DNA of 64,000 nt from Sabellastarte sp. h YS-2021 (lineage: Eukaryota; Annelida; Polychaeta; Sabellida; Sabellidae). Positions 31,217 to 43,740 of this stretch are shown here, in pieces (the stretch's first letter is position 1; every line of letters starts with the position of its first letter). The stretch is from contig OZ024928.1 of the NCBI GenBank assembly GCA_964017235.1, positions 150,808,881 to 150,872,880 on the forward strand. Reading direction: 5' to 3'. The position numbers were made by a program, and so were the translations under genes. A model generated the notes under the pieces. It saw nothing but the letters and a program-made list of their open reading frames with translations, made no database searches and had not been told where the DNA came from.

Positions 31217-33449
31217 TTAAGCGTCCCGCAAGGGACGCTTGTTTGTGTATGGGAGAGCTTCCGGCTCTGGCGGCTCCGCCGGCTCCGCATTTTGTTTTCC
31301 TTATAACTCTGTAACCGTTAGGCGGATTCTTTTCAAATTTGGCAGGTTTAGGCAGTAGCCTTGGGGAATTTTTTTGAATATGCTGCAGTGACATTTCAAC
31401 CAATCAGAGAGGTCACATGACCAAAAATGTCTTTTTTCGATGGGGAAGCTTGTCCGGATGATAACTTGAAAGGAATTTTATCAATTCACCTGAAACTTGG
31501 CAAATACATTCATTCTATTAAAATTTGGAAATCATTATATCCCCAGACGAAAGTCGGGGATATATTGGATTCAGGTCCGTCGCGCCGCCGCCGTAGAAAT
31601 TTCCTTGTGGACGCGATAACTCAAAAACAAATTAATATTTTTTTTTCAAACTTGGTACACATGTTAAGGGTGCCCAAAGGAAGATCCCTATTTTAAGGTG
31701 ATCTTAAACTCCCAGTAAAAAAGAACTTATGGCCACCTTAAGGTCAGAAATTGGACTTTCGGCCACTTAGAGCCCTGTAGGTCACAAACTATGATGCTCA
31801 GCTGGCTGAAATTTTACCTGACAACACATTAATATGTTCTTAGTACATGTGCCGAAAATCACGACTTTAAGTTGGGGAGAAAATTGTGTTTGAGGCCCAT
31901 AAATACCCCCACTTAGGGATTTTTTGCTATACTTTTCACATATTTTGCCCTATAATTTGGAAGTGGTAATTCTGATGAGTCTCAAACTGTGCTAGGTATA
32001 ACTTTGATATGTAATCCTTGTCTGTAGAAAATTTTAGGGCTGTAGGTTTACCCAAAGGGGTCGACTTAAGGTCTCAAAAATGCCCACAGAGACCCAATTT
32101 GTGCACTTTTTGCCACTTTCAAGCACTGTAGCTTTCAAACTATGTCTCTCATCTAAGTTAAATATCATCTGGGAATATATCTATGTGTTTTCTTATATGT
32201 GCCCCAACATTTAGGCCTTTAATAGACAGTTAACCTGTGTATCAGGACCATAAACACCCACCCGAGTGACCCTTATAAGACATTTTTCACATCTTTTTCC
32301 CTGTAACTTGGAAATGGTAAGTCTGAGAAGTTTCAAACTGTATTAGATATATATTCTGTGTGTAATCTTAGTATGTAACAGATTTTAAGTCTGAAGCTTT
32401 AATTTTGAAGGTCAAATTGAGGTCTCTAAAAGGCTCCCAAAGACCCAATATTTGGACTTTTTGCTACTTTTAAGCCCTGTGACTGTCAAACTATGTGACT
32501 GATAGAGCTCAAATCCTATCTGGGAAGATATTAGTATGTTATTTATATATGTGCCAAAAATTAAGGCTTTAAGAAGACATTTAACCTGTGTATGAGGACC
32601 ATAAATCCCCACCCGAGTGACCATTTTTAGACATTTTTCACATATTTTTCCCTGTAACTTGGAAATGGTAAGTCTAAGAAGTTTCAAACTGTATTAGATG
32701 CATATTCTATGTGTAATCTTAGTATGTGACAAATTTTAAGTCTGAAGCTTTAATTTGAAGGCCACATTTAGGTCTCTAGAAGGCCCCATAAAGACCCAGT
32801 ATTTGGACTTTTTGCCAATTTTAAGGCCTGTGACTGTTAAACTATGTGACTGATAGAGCTGAAATCTCATCTGGGAATACATTATTATGTTCTTTTTACA
32901 TGTGCCAAAAATCAAGGCTTCAAGTAGACATTTAACCTGTGTATGAGGACCTTAAACACCCATCTGAGTGACCCTTTTAAGACATTTTTCACATATTTTG
33001 CTCTGTAACTTGGAAATGGTAAGTCTGAGAAGTTTCAAACTTTATTAGATACATATTCTATGTGTAATCTTAGTATGTAACAAATTTTAAGTCTGAAGCT
33101 TTAATTTGAAAGCCACATCGAGATCTCTAAAAGGCCCACAGAGACCCAATATTTGGACTTTTTACCACCTTTAAGCCCTGTGACTGTTAAACTATGTAAT
33201 TGATGGAGCTGAAATCCCATCTGGGAATGCATTATTATGTCCTTTTTACATATGCCGAAAATCAAGGTTTTTAGTAGACATTTAACCTGTGTATGAGGGC
33301 CATAGACACTCGCCCAAGTGCCTTTTTGGACATTTTTTCCGTATTTTGCCCTGTTATTTGGAAATGCTTAGTGTGACAAGTCTTAAACTGTATTATATAT
33401 AATTATATCCCCAGACGAAAGTCGGGGATATATTGGATTCAGGTCCGTC

Positions 33450-33450
<1 letters not shown>

Positions 33451-33500
<50 letters not shown>
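33451..33500 (+). repeat. (CCG)16 microsatellite at the 5' end of copy E
   Basis: The same site has 4 units in copy B (after 14506), 7 in C (after 18060) and 3 in D (after 31580). Confidence 0.9.
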
Positions 33501-33501
<1 letters not shown>

Positions 33502-35786
33502 AGAAATTTCCTTGTGGACGCGATAACTCAAAAACAAATTAATATTTTTTTTTCAAACTTGGTACACATGTTAAGGGTGCCCAAAGGAAGATCCCTATTT
33601 TAAGGTGACCTTAAACTCCCAGTAAAAAAGAACTTATGGCCACCTTAAGGTCAGAAATTGCACTTTTGGCCACTTAGAGCCCTGTAGGTCACAAACTATG
33701 ATGCTCAGCTGGCTGAAATTTTACCTGACAACACATTAATATGTTCTTAGTACATGTGCCGAAAATCACGACTTTAAGTTGAGGAGAAAATTGTCTTTGA
33801 GGCCCATAAATACCCCCACTTAGGGATTTTTTGCTATACTTTTCACATATTTTGCCCTATAATTTGGAAGTGGTAATTCTGATGAGTCTCAAACTGTGCT
33901 AGGTATAACTTTGATATGTAATCCTTGTCTGTAGAAAATTTTAGGGCTGTAGGTTTACCCAAAGGGGTCGACTTAAGGTCTCAAAAGTGCCCACAGAGAC
34001 CCAATTTATGCACTTTTTGCCACTTTCAAGCACTGTAGCTTTAAAACTATGTCTCTCATCTAAGTTAAATATCATCTGGGAATATATCTGTGTGTTTTCT
34101 TATATGTGCCCCAACATTTAGGCCTTTAATAGACAGTTAACCTGTGTATCAGGACCATAAACACCCACCCGAGTGACCCTTATAAGACATTTTTCACATC
34201 TTTTTCCCTGTAACTTGGAAATGGTAAGTCTGAGAAGTTTCAAACTGTATTAGATATATATTCTGTGTGTAATCTTAGTATGTAACAGATTTTAAGTCTG
34301 AAGCTTTAATTTTGAAGGTCAAATTGAGGTCTCTAAAAGGCTCCCAAAGACCCAATATTTGGACTTTTTGCTGCTTTTAAGCCCTGTGACTGTCAAACTA
34401 TGTGACTGATAGAGCTCAAATCCTATCTGGGAAGATATTAGTATGTTATTTATATATGTGCCACAAATTAAGGCTTTAAGAAGACATTTAACCTGTGTAT
34501 GAGGACCATAAATCCCCACCCGAGTGACCATTTTTAGACATTTTTCACATATTTTGCCCTGTAACTTGGAAATGGTAAGTCTAAGAAGTTTCAAACTGTA
34601 TTAGATGCATATTCTATGTGTAATCTTAGTATGTGACAAATTTTAAGTCTGAAGCTTTAATTTGAAGGCCACATTTAGGTCTCTAGAAGGCCCCATAAAG
34701 ACCCAGTATTTGGACTTTTTGCCAATTTTAAGGCCTTTGACTGTTAAACTATGTGACTGATAGAGCTGAAATCTCATCTGGGAATACATTATTATGTTCT
34801 TTTTACATGTGCCAAAAATCAAGGCTTCAAGTAGACATTTAACCTGTGTATGAGGACCTTAAACACCCACCTGAGTGACCCTTTTAAGACATTTTTCACA
34901 TATTTTGCTCTGTAACTTGGAAATGGTAAGTCTGAGAAGTTTCAAACTTTATTAGATACATATTCTATGTGTAATCTTAGTATGTAACAAATTTTAAGTC
35001 TGAAGCTTTAATTTGAAAGCCACATCGAGATCTCTAAAAGGCCCACAGAGACCCAATATTTGGACTTTTTGCCACCTTTAAGCCCTGTGACTGTTAAACT
35101 ATGTGATTGATGGAGCTGAAATCCCATCTGGGAATGCATTATTATGTCCTTTTTACATATGGCGAAAATCAAGGTTTTTAGTAGACATTTAACCTGTGTA
35201 TGAGGGCCATAGACACTCGCCCAAGTGCCTTTTTGGACATTTTTTCCGTATTTTGCCCTGTTATTTGGAAATGCTTAGTGTGACAAGTCTTAAACTGTAT
35301 TATATATAATTTTTGTTTGTTATGTATGTCCCCCAAAAAGTTTCAGATCTGTAGTTTAATTGCTAAGGTCTCTTTAACAATTGTAAAATGCCCACAGAAA
35401 CCCAATTTATGGACATTATGCCACTTTAAAGCCCAGTAACTGTCAAACTATGTGGGTTATAGAGCTGAAATCTTTGAATTTTTAAAAGGAAATGCCTGTC
35501 TATTTAAATTTTGAATATTAATAATGTTATGGCTATCTTAGTCTTTTAAGAACTTATTTTTGTGTGTTATACCTCTGCTTGCTGAGTTTTTAACTTTTTA
35601 AAATGAAACTGGTTAAACGCCGGTTAAACATATTCAAGTAGACAAAATGGACACTTTAAGTGAGCTTTAAGTCCCAATATTAATGAAATTATATCCGTAT
35701 GTAGTAAAACTAGGGGATTTTTAACCCTCAACTAGCCCAGTTTTATTCAACTTGCCTCAGTTAATTTTGACACAGCTCCTACAGTT

Positions 35787-36134
35787 ATGAACTCATTTCA
35801 GTTGATAATCACATACTTAAAATTCTCAATTCTTTTTGTATTTGAGTACCCCTTTTATATAGATTGTTTGTTTACCATTTTTGCTGTAGCACTCCATCTC
35901 TTTGAGAGAACATGTAAACTGTGTAAAAAAGATGTAGAAGATGAGATACATTTTGTTTGTGTTTGTCCAGCTTTAGAGCTGATTCGTATGAAATATTTCA
36001 AAATTTTAAATATAGATAAATCTGAATTATTAATAGATCAATTATCAAGGGTATTAACTCATATGAATGTCAATATGGTTATTAATTTTATTTTTGATTT
36101 GTGGCAAGAAAGAAAAAGTAAATTATATTGTTAA
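35787..36134 (+). pseudogene. captured LINE reverse-transcriptase C-terminal tail (second copy)
   Basis: It differs from 223-570 by two residues (one Tyr to Phe, one Trp to Cys) and has the same C-x2-C-x8-H-x4-C knuckle. Its presence in copies A and E but only as scraps in B (CTCCATCTCTTTG at about 16893-16905) suggests it was present in the ancestor and later deleted. Confidence 0.55.
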
Positions 36135-38999
36135 TTTTTATGTATTGAATTGCTGTCTTTATTTACTGTATCTTACCTCAAAATATGTTTGCTCTGTTTG
36201 TTATTAACTCTCTATTTAAAGTGACTTATAAGCCCATATAGGGCTGGGTATTACTTCAATAGTTTTTGTATAATCCTTGTCAACATAATACATGTCACTA
36301 TAATAAACTAATAAACTAAACTAAGTCCCAACCCACATCCCCCACCCGGATTCCCCCCACCCACCTCTGCTTGCTGAGTTTTTCACTTTTTAAAATGAAA
36401 CTGGTGAAACATATTGAAGTAGACAAAATGGACACTTTAAGTGAGCTTTAAGTCCCAATATTAATGAAATTATATCCTTATGTAGTAAAACTAGGGGATT
36501 TTTAACCCTCAACTAGCCCAGTTTTATTCAACTTGCCTCAGTTAATTTTGACACAGCTCCTACAGTTATGAACTCATTTCAGTTGATAATCACATACTTA
36601 AAATTCTCAATTCTTTTTGTATTTGAGTACCCCTTTTATATAGATTGTTTGTTTACCATTTATGCTCAACCCACATCCCCCACCCGGATTCCCCCCACCC
36701 ACCTCTGGGACCTCCAGCTATATTGAGTGACACTAAATAAACAAAGGTATTTAATGATATCAGATGAGAAACAAAGAACTCAATGGGGTTGCAGATCTTG
36801 TGTAATAGTGAGAGAGGTGTGGAGAAGGGGAGAGGGGTGGGGGTGGGAGGTGGTGGGCTTCATTACATATAACACAAAGGGGAGTCAGAACTGAGATTGT
36901 GTCACATATTTAGGTTGCATATATATGGACCACATATATAGGTATAGAGGAAATGAATAACTGAAAACAATTTGCAAATTCTAAAAATAATATAATAAAA
37001 TAATAATATAAATAATTTTTTTTTAAATAATATTTTATTTGTGAACAAATATAGAAACAGATATGCGCTTTTGGGATTATGAATTTTAGAATGGACATTG
37101 AATCATCAATCATTTAAATACTTTGAAGGAAGATTGAAAAGTATGATAAGTTGAGTTAAAAATAATATTTTATTTGTCAACAAATATAGAAACAGATATG
37201 CTCTTTTGGGATTATTATTTTAGAATGGACATTCAATCATCAATCATTTAAATACTTTGAAAATAGGTTTAGAGTTATCATTGCAGGAAGATTGAAAATA
37301 TAATTTGAGTTATGTATTCGGCGTCTGGGGATACACCATCTTCCTTGGAAGATATAAACAGAGTAGATTGATGTGCTGAAGTTCATATAATAATGGGTAA
37401 TTTTTTTTAAAAATTCCCGATCAAAACCTGTGGCGTGAGTGATGACCTGTCTGGGGATATGTTGGCGCCGAGTTGGCCCAATCTAGTTTTTGTTTGTTAT
37501 GTATGTCCCCCAAAAAGTTTCAGATCTGTAGTTTAATTGCTAAGGTCTCTTTAACAATTGTAAAATGCCCACAGAAACCCTATTTATGGACATTATGCCA
37601 CTTTAAAGCCCAGTAACTGTCAAACTATGTGGGTTATAGAGCTGAAATCTTTGAATTTTTAAAAGGAAATGCCTGTCTATTTAAATTTTGAATATTAATA
37701 ATGTTATGGCTATCTTAGTCTTTTAAGAACTTATTTTTGTGTGTTATACCTCTGCTTGCTGAGTTTTTAACTTTTTAAAATGAAACTGGTTAAACATATT
37801 CAAGTAGACAAAACGGACACTTTAAGTGAGCTTTAAGTCCCAATATTAATGAAATTATATCCTTATGTAGTAAAACTAGGGGATTTTTAACCCTCAACTA
37901 GCCCAGTTTTATTCAACTTGCCTCAGTTAATTTTGGCACAGCTCCTACAGTTATGAACTCATTTCAGTTGATAATCACATACTTAAAATTCTCAATTCTT
38001 TTTGTATTTGAGTACCCCTTTTATATAGATTGTTTGTTTACCATTTATGCATCCCCCACCCGGATTCCCCCCACCCACCTCTGGGACCTCCAGCTATATT
38101 GAGTGACACTAAATAAACAAAGGTATTTAATGATATCAGATGAGAAACAAAGAACTCAATGGGGTTGCAGATCTTGTGTAATAGTGGGAGAGGTGTGGAG
38201 AAGGGGAGAGGGGTGGGGGTGGGAGGTGGTGGGCTTCATTACATATAACACAAAGGGGAGTCAGAACTGAGATTGTGTCACATATTTAGGTTGCATATAT
38301 ATGGACCACATATATAGGTATAGAGGAAATGAATAACTGAAAACAATTTGCAAATTCTAAAAATAATATAATAAAATAATAATATAAATAATTTTTTTTT
38401 AAATAATATTTTATTTGTGAACATATATAGAAACAGATATGCGCTTTTGGGATTATGAATTTTAGAATGGACATTGAAACATCAATCATTTAAATACTTT
38501 GAAGGAAGATTGAAAAGTATGATGAGTTGAGTTAAAAATAATATTTTATTTGTCAACAAATATAGAAACAGATATGCTCTTTTGGGATTATTATTTTAGA
38601 ATGGACATTCAATCATCAATCATTTAAATACTTTGAAAATAGGTTTAGAGTTATCATTGCAGGAAGATTGAAAATATAATTTGAGTTATGTATTCGGCGT
38701 CTGGGGATACACCATCTTCCTTGGGAAGATATAAACAGAGTAGATTGATGTGCTGAAGTTCATATAATAATGGGTAATTATGTTTTAAAAAATTCCCGAT
38801 CAAAACCTGTGGCGTGAGTGATGACCTGTCTGGGGATATGTTGGCGCCGAGTTGGCCCAATCTAGTTAGATTTTGGCATTGATTGGTCAAGAAATGGCCG
38901 AGTAATTAATGATTAATTAATCATTACAAATTTTCCAAATAAGGAAAACACAAAAATGCTTATATCTCGAAAACCGTGCTAGATAGAGCGATTTCGACG

Positions 39000-39720
39000 A
39001 AATTTTTGACCCACAGGGTATCTCTGCGGAGTAGTTTTCCCAATTTTCAAAAAATTTTTGTCTCGCCCAAGATGGCGGCCATTTTGAATTTTCGAAATTT
39101 TCGCAAAAATTGCAAAACACAAAAATGCTTATATCTCAAAAACCGTGCTAGATAGAGCAATTTCGACAAAATTTTTGACCCGCAGGATATCTCTGCAGAG
39201 TAGCCATGCCAATTTTCAAAAAAATTTTGTCTCGCCAAAAATGGCGGCCATTTTGAATTTTCGAATTTTTCGCAAAAATTGCAAAACATAAAAATGCTTA
39301 TATCTCAAAAACCCTGCTAGATAGAGCGATTTCGACGAAATTTTTTACCCACAGGGTATCTCTGCAGAGTAGCCATGCCAATTTTCAAACAAAAAATTTC
39401 TCGCAAAAAATGGCGGCCATTTTGAATTTTCGAATTTTTCGCAAAATTGCAAAACACAAAAATGCCTATATCTCGAAAACCGTGCTAGATAGAGCGATTT
39501 CGATGAAATTTTTGACCCACTGGGTATCTCTGCAGAGTAGCCTTGCCAATTTTCAAAAAAAATTTCTCTTGCCAAAAATGGCGGCCATTTTGAATTTTCG
39601 AATTTTTGCGCAAAAATTGCAAAGCACAAAAATGCTAATATTTCGAAAACCGTGCTACATAGAGCGATTTCGACGAAATTTTTTATCTTTAGGGTATCTC
39701 TGCAGAGCAGCTATCCCAAA
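39000..39720 (+). repeat. ~170-bp tandem array with ATGGCGGCCATTTTG motif
   Basis: About four units read 'tatatctcgaaaaccgtgct', 'agatagagcgatttcgacga', 'gggtatctctgcagagtagcc' and ATGGCGGCCATTTTG. The last string fits the vertebrate YY1 consensus. Two further diverged units follow the next array (40490-40750). The same array is in the family-3 copy at 60600-61720. Confidence 0.85.
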
Positions 39721-40385
39721 GAGCTTTCACTTGGTGAAGTTTCAGACCCATAGCTAATTGCTCACCTACTCAAAAAGAGTAAATGCGAATTACCTCTAAA
39801 AGTATTGCAGATAGCCAATTTTTCTCAAATAACTCATTCACCTACTTTTGGCAGAGCTTTCACTTGGTGAAGTTTCAGACCCATAGCTAATTATTCACCT
39901 ACTCAAAATGAGTAAATGTGAATTATCTCTAAAAGTATTGCAGATAGCTAATTTTTCTCAAATAACTCATTCACCTACTTTTGGGAGAGCTTTCACTCTG
40001 TGAAGTTTCAGACCCATAGCTATTTATTCACCTACTCAAAATGAGTAAATGCTAATTATCTGTAAAAGTATTGCGGATACCCAATTTTTATCAAATACTC
40101 ATTCATCTACTTGTGGGAGAGCTTTCACATGGTGAAGTTTCAGACCCATAGCTAATTACTCACCTACTCAAAATGAGTAAATGCGAATTATCTGTAAAAG
40201 TATTGCAGATAGCCAATTTTTCTCAAATAACTCATTCACCTACTTTTGGGAGAGCTTTCACTTGGTGAAGTTTCAGACCCATAGATAATTATTCACCTAC
40301 TCAAAATGAGTAAATGTGAATTATCTCTTAATAGTATTGCAGATAGCCAATTTTTCTCAAATAACTCATTCACCTACTTTTGGAA
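39720..40385 (+). repeat. ~133-bp tandem array
   Basis: Five units carry 'gagctttcacttggtgaag', 'cagacccatagctaatta', 'cacctactcaaaatgagtaa' and 'aaaagtattgcagatagcc'; starts of the 'cacctactcaaa' string are near 39763, 39896, 40029, 40161 and 40293. Confidence 0.85.
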
Positions 40386-40899
40386 GACCTTTCACACACG
40401 AAAATGAAAAATTGTGAATATCTCGGAAAAGCTATTTCTTCTGCTTTAATGCTCGGCGGGAGATACACACCACGGCAGTGGTCTTGACAAAAAATTTTGT
40501 CTCCCCAAAAATGGTGGCCATTTTGAATTTTCAAAGTTTTTGCAAAACACAAAAATGCTTATATCTCGAAAACCGTGCTATATGGAGTGAACTCAACAAA
40601 ATTTTGGACCTGCTGGGTATCTCTGCAGAGTAGCCATGCCAATTTTCAAAATATTTTTGTCTCGCCAAATATAGCGGACATTTTTAATTTTTTTATTTTT
40701 TGCAAAACACAAAAATGCTTATATCTTGAAAACCGTGCTAGATAGAGCAGACTGCGCTGACTTTGGTTGGCACAACAGTATAAGGCTAGAAACGAAGCAT
40801 TTTCTTAATACTTTAGCACTCACCTTTATATCCTTTTCGGGACGCTTTGTTTTTGCTATGCAAAAACATTATCTTTTTTTTTTGCGAGCAATCCTCTAG

Positions 40900-41117
40900 T
40901 TATTTGTTGGGAAGGTATAGAGGACACCTTAGGACATTGAAATCTTGATTTTGAAGACATGTGCTCTGTTTATACTCAGTTGCCCGTTATGCTATGAACC
41001 TTTGATCATCTGAAAAAGCAACTCCAAATGTTTGTACCACAAGTGTTGTTCTGTATGTACATTGAACTAAACTGTTTTATTGTCCTATCTTCTTTTGTAC
41101 ACTAGAAGTTCACTGTA
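40900..41117. other. unannotated DNA
   Basis: Single-copy-looking sequence between the family-3 end and the small TIR element; nothing recognised. Confidence 0.4.
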
Positions 41118-41352
41118 GAGTAAGAAATCTAAAATTCGCCAGGAATCTCCACCTCTAAAACCTTAGTTAATTTTACGAAGAAAATGATGTTTTTGTCCAA
41201 AAATTGGTATTTTTCAGTTCAAAAAGCCTTAATTTACTATACAGTCAACAAATATCACCATAATTCATTTATTTTATTAGTATTTTCACATGTGGCGAAT
41301 TTCAGATATGTGGCGAATTTCAGATATGTGGCGAATTTTAGATTTCTTACTC
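41118..41352. mobile_element. 235-bp MITE with TA target duplication (mariner-type)
   Basis: Perfect 24-bp terminal inverted repeats starting GAGTAAGAAATCTAAAATTC are flanked by TA on both sides (41116-41117 and 41353-41354), as for Tc1/mariner elements. Inside the right end the string TGTGGCGAATTTCAGATA is repeated in tandem. It has no coding capacity. Confidence 0.82.
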
Positions 41353-41710
41353 TAATTATATAGAACAACTATGACTTCAAGGGCAATAAATTTGTGTCTG
41401 GTGTGCATTTGAGTACAAGAAAATATTTGTCCATTTAATAGTGTATGTTTTGAGCTGAACATGTTCAGTGTCTTTGGTAAACTCTTCATGCAGTTTTCTG
41501 TATATTTATGTCCGCTAAAAATGTGAGTTGTATGCATAATGCACCCCTATGTTGTTGAAAGATGAATGTTACTGTTTGTGGTGTGTTTTGTACAGATCTA
41601 TTGACTACACTTGTACATGTTCAGTACTTCTTTTAGAGGAACACATTTGTAGAAACCCACAATTGGTCCAGAATAAATTATTTTAATGTTAACCCAAGTT
41701 TCCTTTTTAT

Positions 41711-43740
41711 TTCCTGGTTACATGATTTCTCTGTTTAGATCATGTAACCACATCTCTGACTCAAAAACTTATGAACGGATTTTGATGAAATTTTCAGGAT
41801 ATGTCTGAAAAGGTAAAAAGATGAAATGGTTGAATTTTAGAAGTGATCCGGATCACTATATGGATCTTCTGGATCCATGAAATGTAATTTTTAAAGACAG
41901 ATACCTCAAAAAGTTATGGATGGATTGTGATGACATTTTCAGCAAATGGCCTAAATGGTGCGAGGAACAAGTGATTAGATTTGGGGAGTGATCTGGATCA
42001 CTGTCTGGATCATCTGGATCCAGGTTGCAGATGTGTTTGTGTACATTGTAGCTAAAAAACTTATGGACGGATTTTGATGAAATTTTCAGGATATGTCTGA
42101 AAAGGTAAAAGGATGAAATGGCTGAATTTTGGAAGTGATCCGGATCACTATATGGATCTTCTGGATCCATGAAATGTAATAAGACAGATACCTCAAAAAC
42201 TTATGGATGGATTGTGATGACATTTTCAGCAAATGACCTAAATGGTGCGAGGAACAAGTGATTAGATTTGGGGAGTGATCTGGATCACTGTCTGGATCAT
42301 CTGGATCCAGGTTGCCAGATGTGTTTGTGTACATTGTAGCAAAAAAACTTATGGATGGATTTTGATGAAATTTTCAGGATATGTCTGAAAAGGTAAAAGG
42401 ATGAAATGGCTGAATTTTGGAAGTGATCCAGATCACTATATGGATCTTCTGGATCCATTAAATGTAATAAGACAGATACCTCAAAAAGTTATGGATGGAT
42501 TGTGATGACATTTTCAGCAAATGACCTAAATGGTGCGAGGAACAAGTGATTAGATTTGGGGAGTGATCTGGATCATCTGGATCCAGGTTGCCAGATGTGT
42601 TTGTGTACATTGTAGCAAAAAAACTTATGGACGGATTTTGATGAAATTTTCAGGATATGTCTGAAAAGGTAAAAGGATGAAATAACTGAATTTTGGAAGT
42701 GATCCGGATCACTGTATGGATCTTCTGGATCCGTGAAATGTAATAAGACATACCTCAAAAAGTTATGGATGGATTGTGATGACATTTTCAGCAAATGACC
42801 TAAATGGTACAAGGAACAAGTGATTATACTTTTGGAATGATCTGGATCACCGTCTGGATCATCTGGATCGAGCCTGCAACATGATTTTATGATGAATTTT
42901 GATGATATTTTTAGGCTATGTTACATATAGTAAAAGGAAGAAGTGGTAAAAGGATGAAATGATTGAATTTTGGAAGTGATCCGGATCACTATATGGATCT
43001 TCTGGATCCATGAAATGTAATTTTTTAAGACAGATACCTCAAAAAGTTATGGATAGATTGTTTCAGCAAATGGCCTAAATGGTACAAGGAACAAGTGATT
43101 ACATTTTTGGAGTGATCTGGATCATCTGGATCCAGGCTTGCACATAATCTTCGAATGGATTTTACTATTTTCAGGATATGTTACAAATGGTAAAAGGAAG
43201 AAGTGGTAAAAGGAAGAAATGGTTCAATTTTGCGAGTGATCTGGACCACTATCTGGATCTTCTGGATCCGTGAATGTAATTTTTAAAGACAAATAGCTCA
43301 GAAAGTCATTAATGGATTTTTATGAAATTTTCAGGAAATGTCTTAAATGGGACAAAGAACAAGTGATTAGATTTTGGGAGTAATCTGGATCACTGTCTGG
43401 ATCATGTGGATCCAGGCTGCCAGATGTGTCTGTGTACAAGATAACTCAAAAACTTATGGATGGATTTCGATGAAATTTTTAGAATATGTCTGAAAAGGTA
43501 AAAGGATGAAATGATTGAGTTTTGGAAGCGATCCAGATCACTATATGGATCTTCTGGATCCATGAAATGTCATTTTTAAAGACGGATATAAGTGAAACAA
43601 CTAGTGATTAGCTTTTGGAAGTAATCTGGTACTATGGAGAATCCTGACCTGGTGCTCCAGGAAACAGGCTCAAGCCCGACACATTCACGCCTTAACTATG
43701 TCCGGTCCGGGGATACACTGCGTCGAGACGCAATCTCTAG
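41711..43740 (+). mobile_element. Helitron-like element with ~285-bp tandem array (family 4)
   Basis: The left edge has a 12-bp hairpin TGGTTACATGAT...ATCATGTAACCA (41715-41750). The right edge has hairpin TGCGTC-GAGACGCA and ATCTCTAG before TT, the same 3' form as families 1-3. Between them are about six diverged units of ~285 bp with starts of 'atggatggattgtgatgaca' near 41917, 42204, 42490 and 42765. Each unit has GTGATCCGGATCAC, a perfect 14-bp palindrome, and GGATC-rich repeats. No matching subterminal repeat was found, so both edges may not belong to the same element. Confidence 0.5.

Larger units (their letters stand above)
33403..37486 (+). mobile_element. Helitron-like family 1, copy E (nested in D)
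   Basis: The copy is 4,084 bp from TTATATCCCCAGAC to CTAG. Removing it restores 'tatatataa-tttttgtttg' exactly as in copies B and C. It has the longest CCG run, (CCG)16, keeps the LINE-derived segment, and contains an internal duplication: 35573-35884 is repeated at 36366-36665, joined through the string CCTCTG. The second part resembles copy C (tttttcac), so E looks like a recombinant of two copies. Confidence 0.85.
31535..38865 (+). mobile_element. Helitron-like family 1, copy D (split by copy E)
   Basis: Left part 31535-33402, right part 37487-38865; together about 3.25 kb with standard family ends, (CCG)3, and no LINE segment. Its left neighbour 'ggaaatcA' and right neighbour 'TTAGATTTTgg' rejoin as 'ggaaatcATTAGATTTT', matching the unfilled family-3 copy at about 60165 (ggaaagCATTAGATTTT). 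Insertion was therefore between A and T without duplication. Confidence 0.8.
31217..40899 (+). mobile_element. Helitron-like family 3 element, split by copies D and E
   Basis: It begins with the hairpin TTAAGCGTCCCGCAAGGGAC and ends with TCGGGACGCTTTG (inverse of the start), a hairpin GTTTTTG-ctatg-CAAAAAC, and ATCCTCTAG before TT. Without the nested copies (31535-38865) it is about 2.35 kb. It carries two tandem arrays on the right (39000-39720 and 39720-40385). A second copy at 59865-61848 is uninterrupted at the place where D inserted. Confidence 0.75.

Noticed and set aside
39047-39629. Minus-strand ORFs with repeated FENSKWPP / YSAEIPCGSK peptides
   Set aside because: Translation of the ~170-bp tandem units; the same peptides recur because the DNA is repeated.
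41856-42812. Minus-strand ORFs with DPDDPDSDPDH repeats resembling an acidic repeat protein
   Set aside because: They arise from the GGATCC-rich 285-bp array, frames break between units, and there is no start or splice context.
41711-43620. CRISPR-like array because of regularly spaced repeats
   Set aside because: Units of ~285 bp are wholly repeated without unique spacers, and the DNA is animal nuclear.
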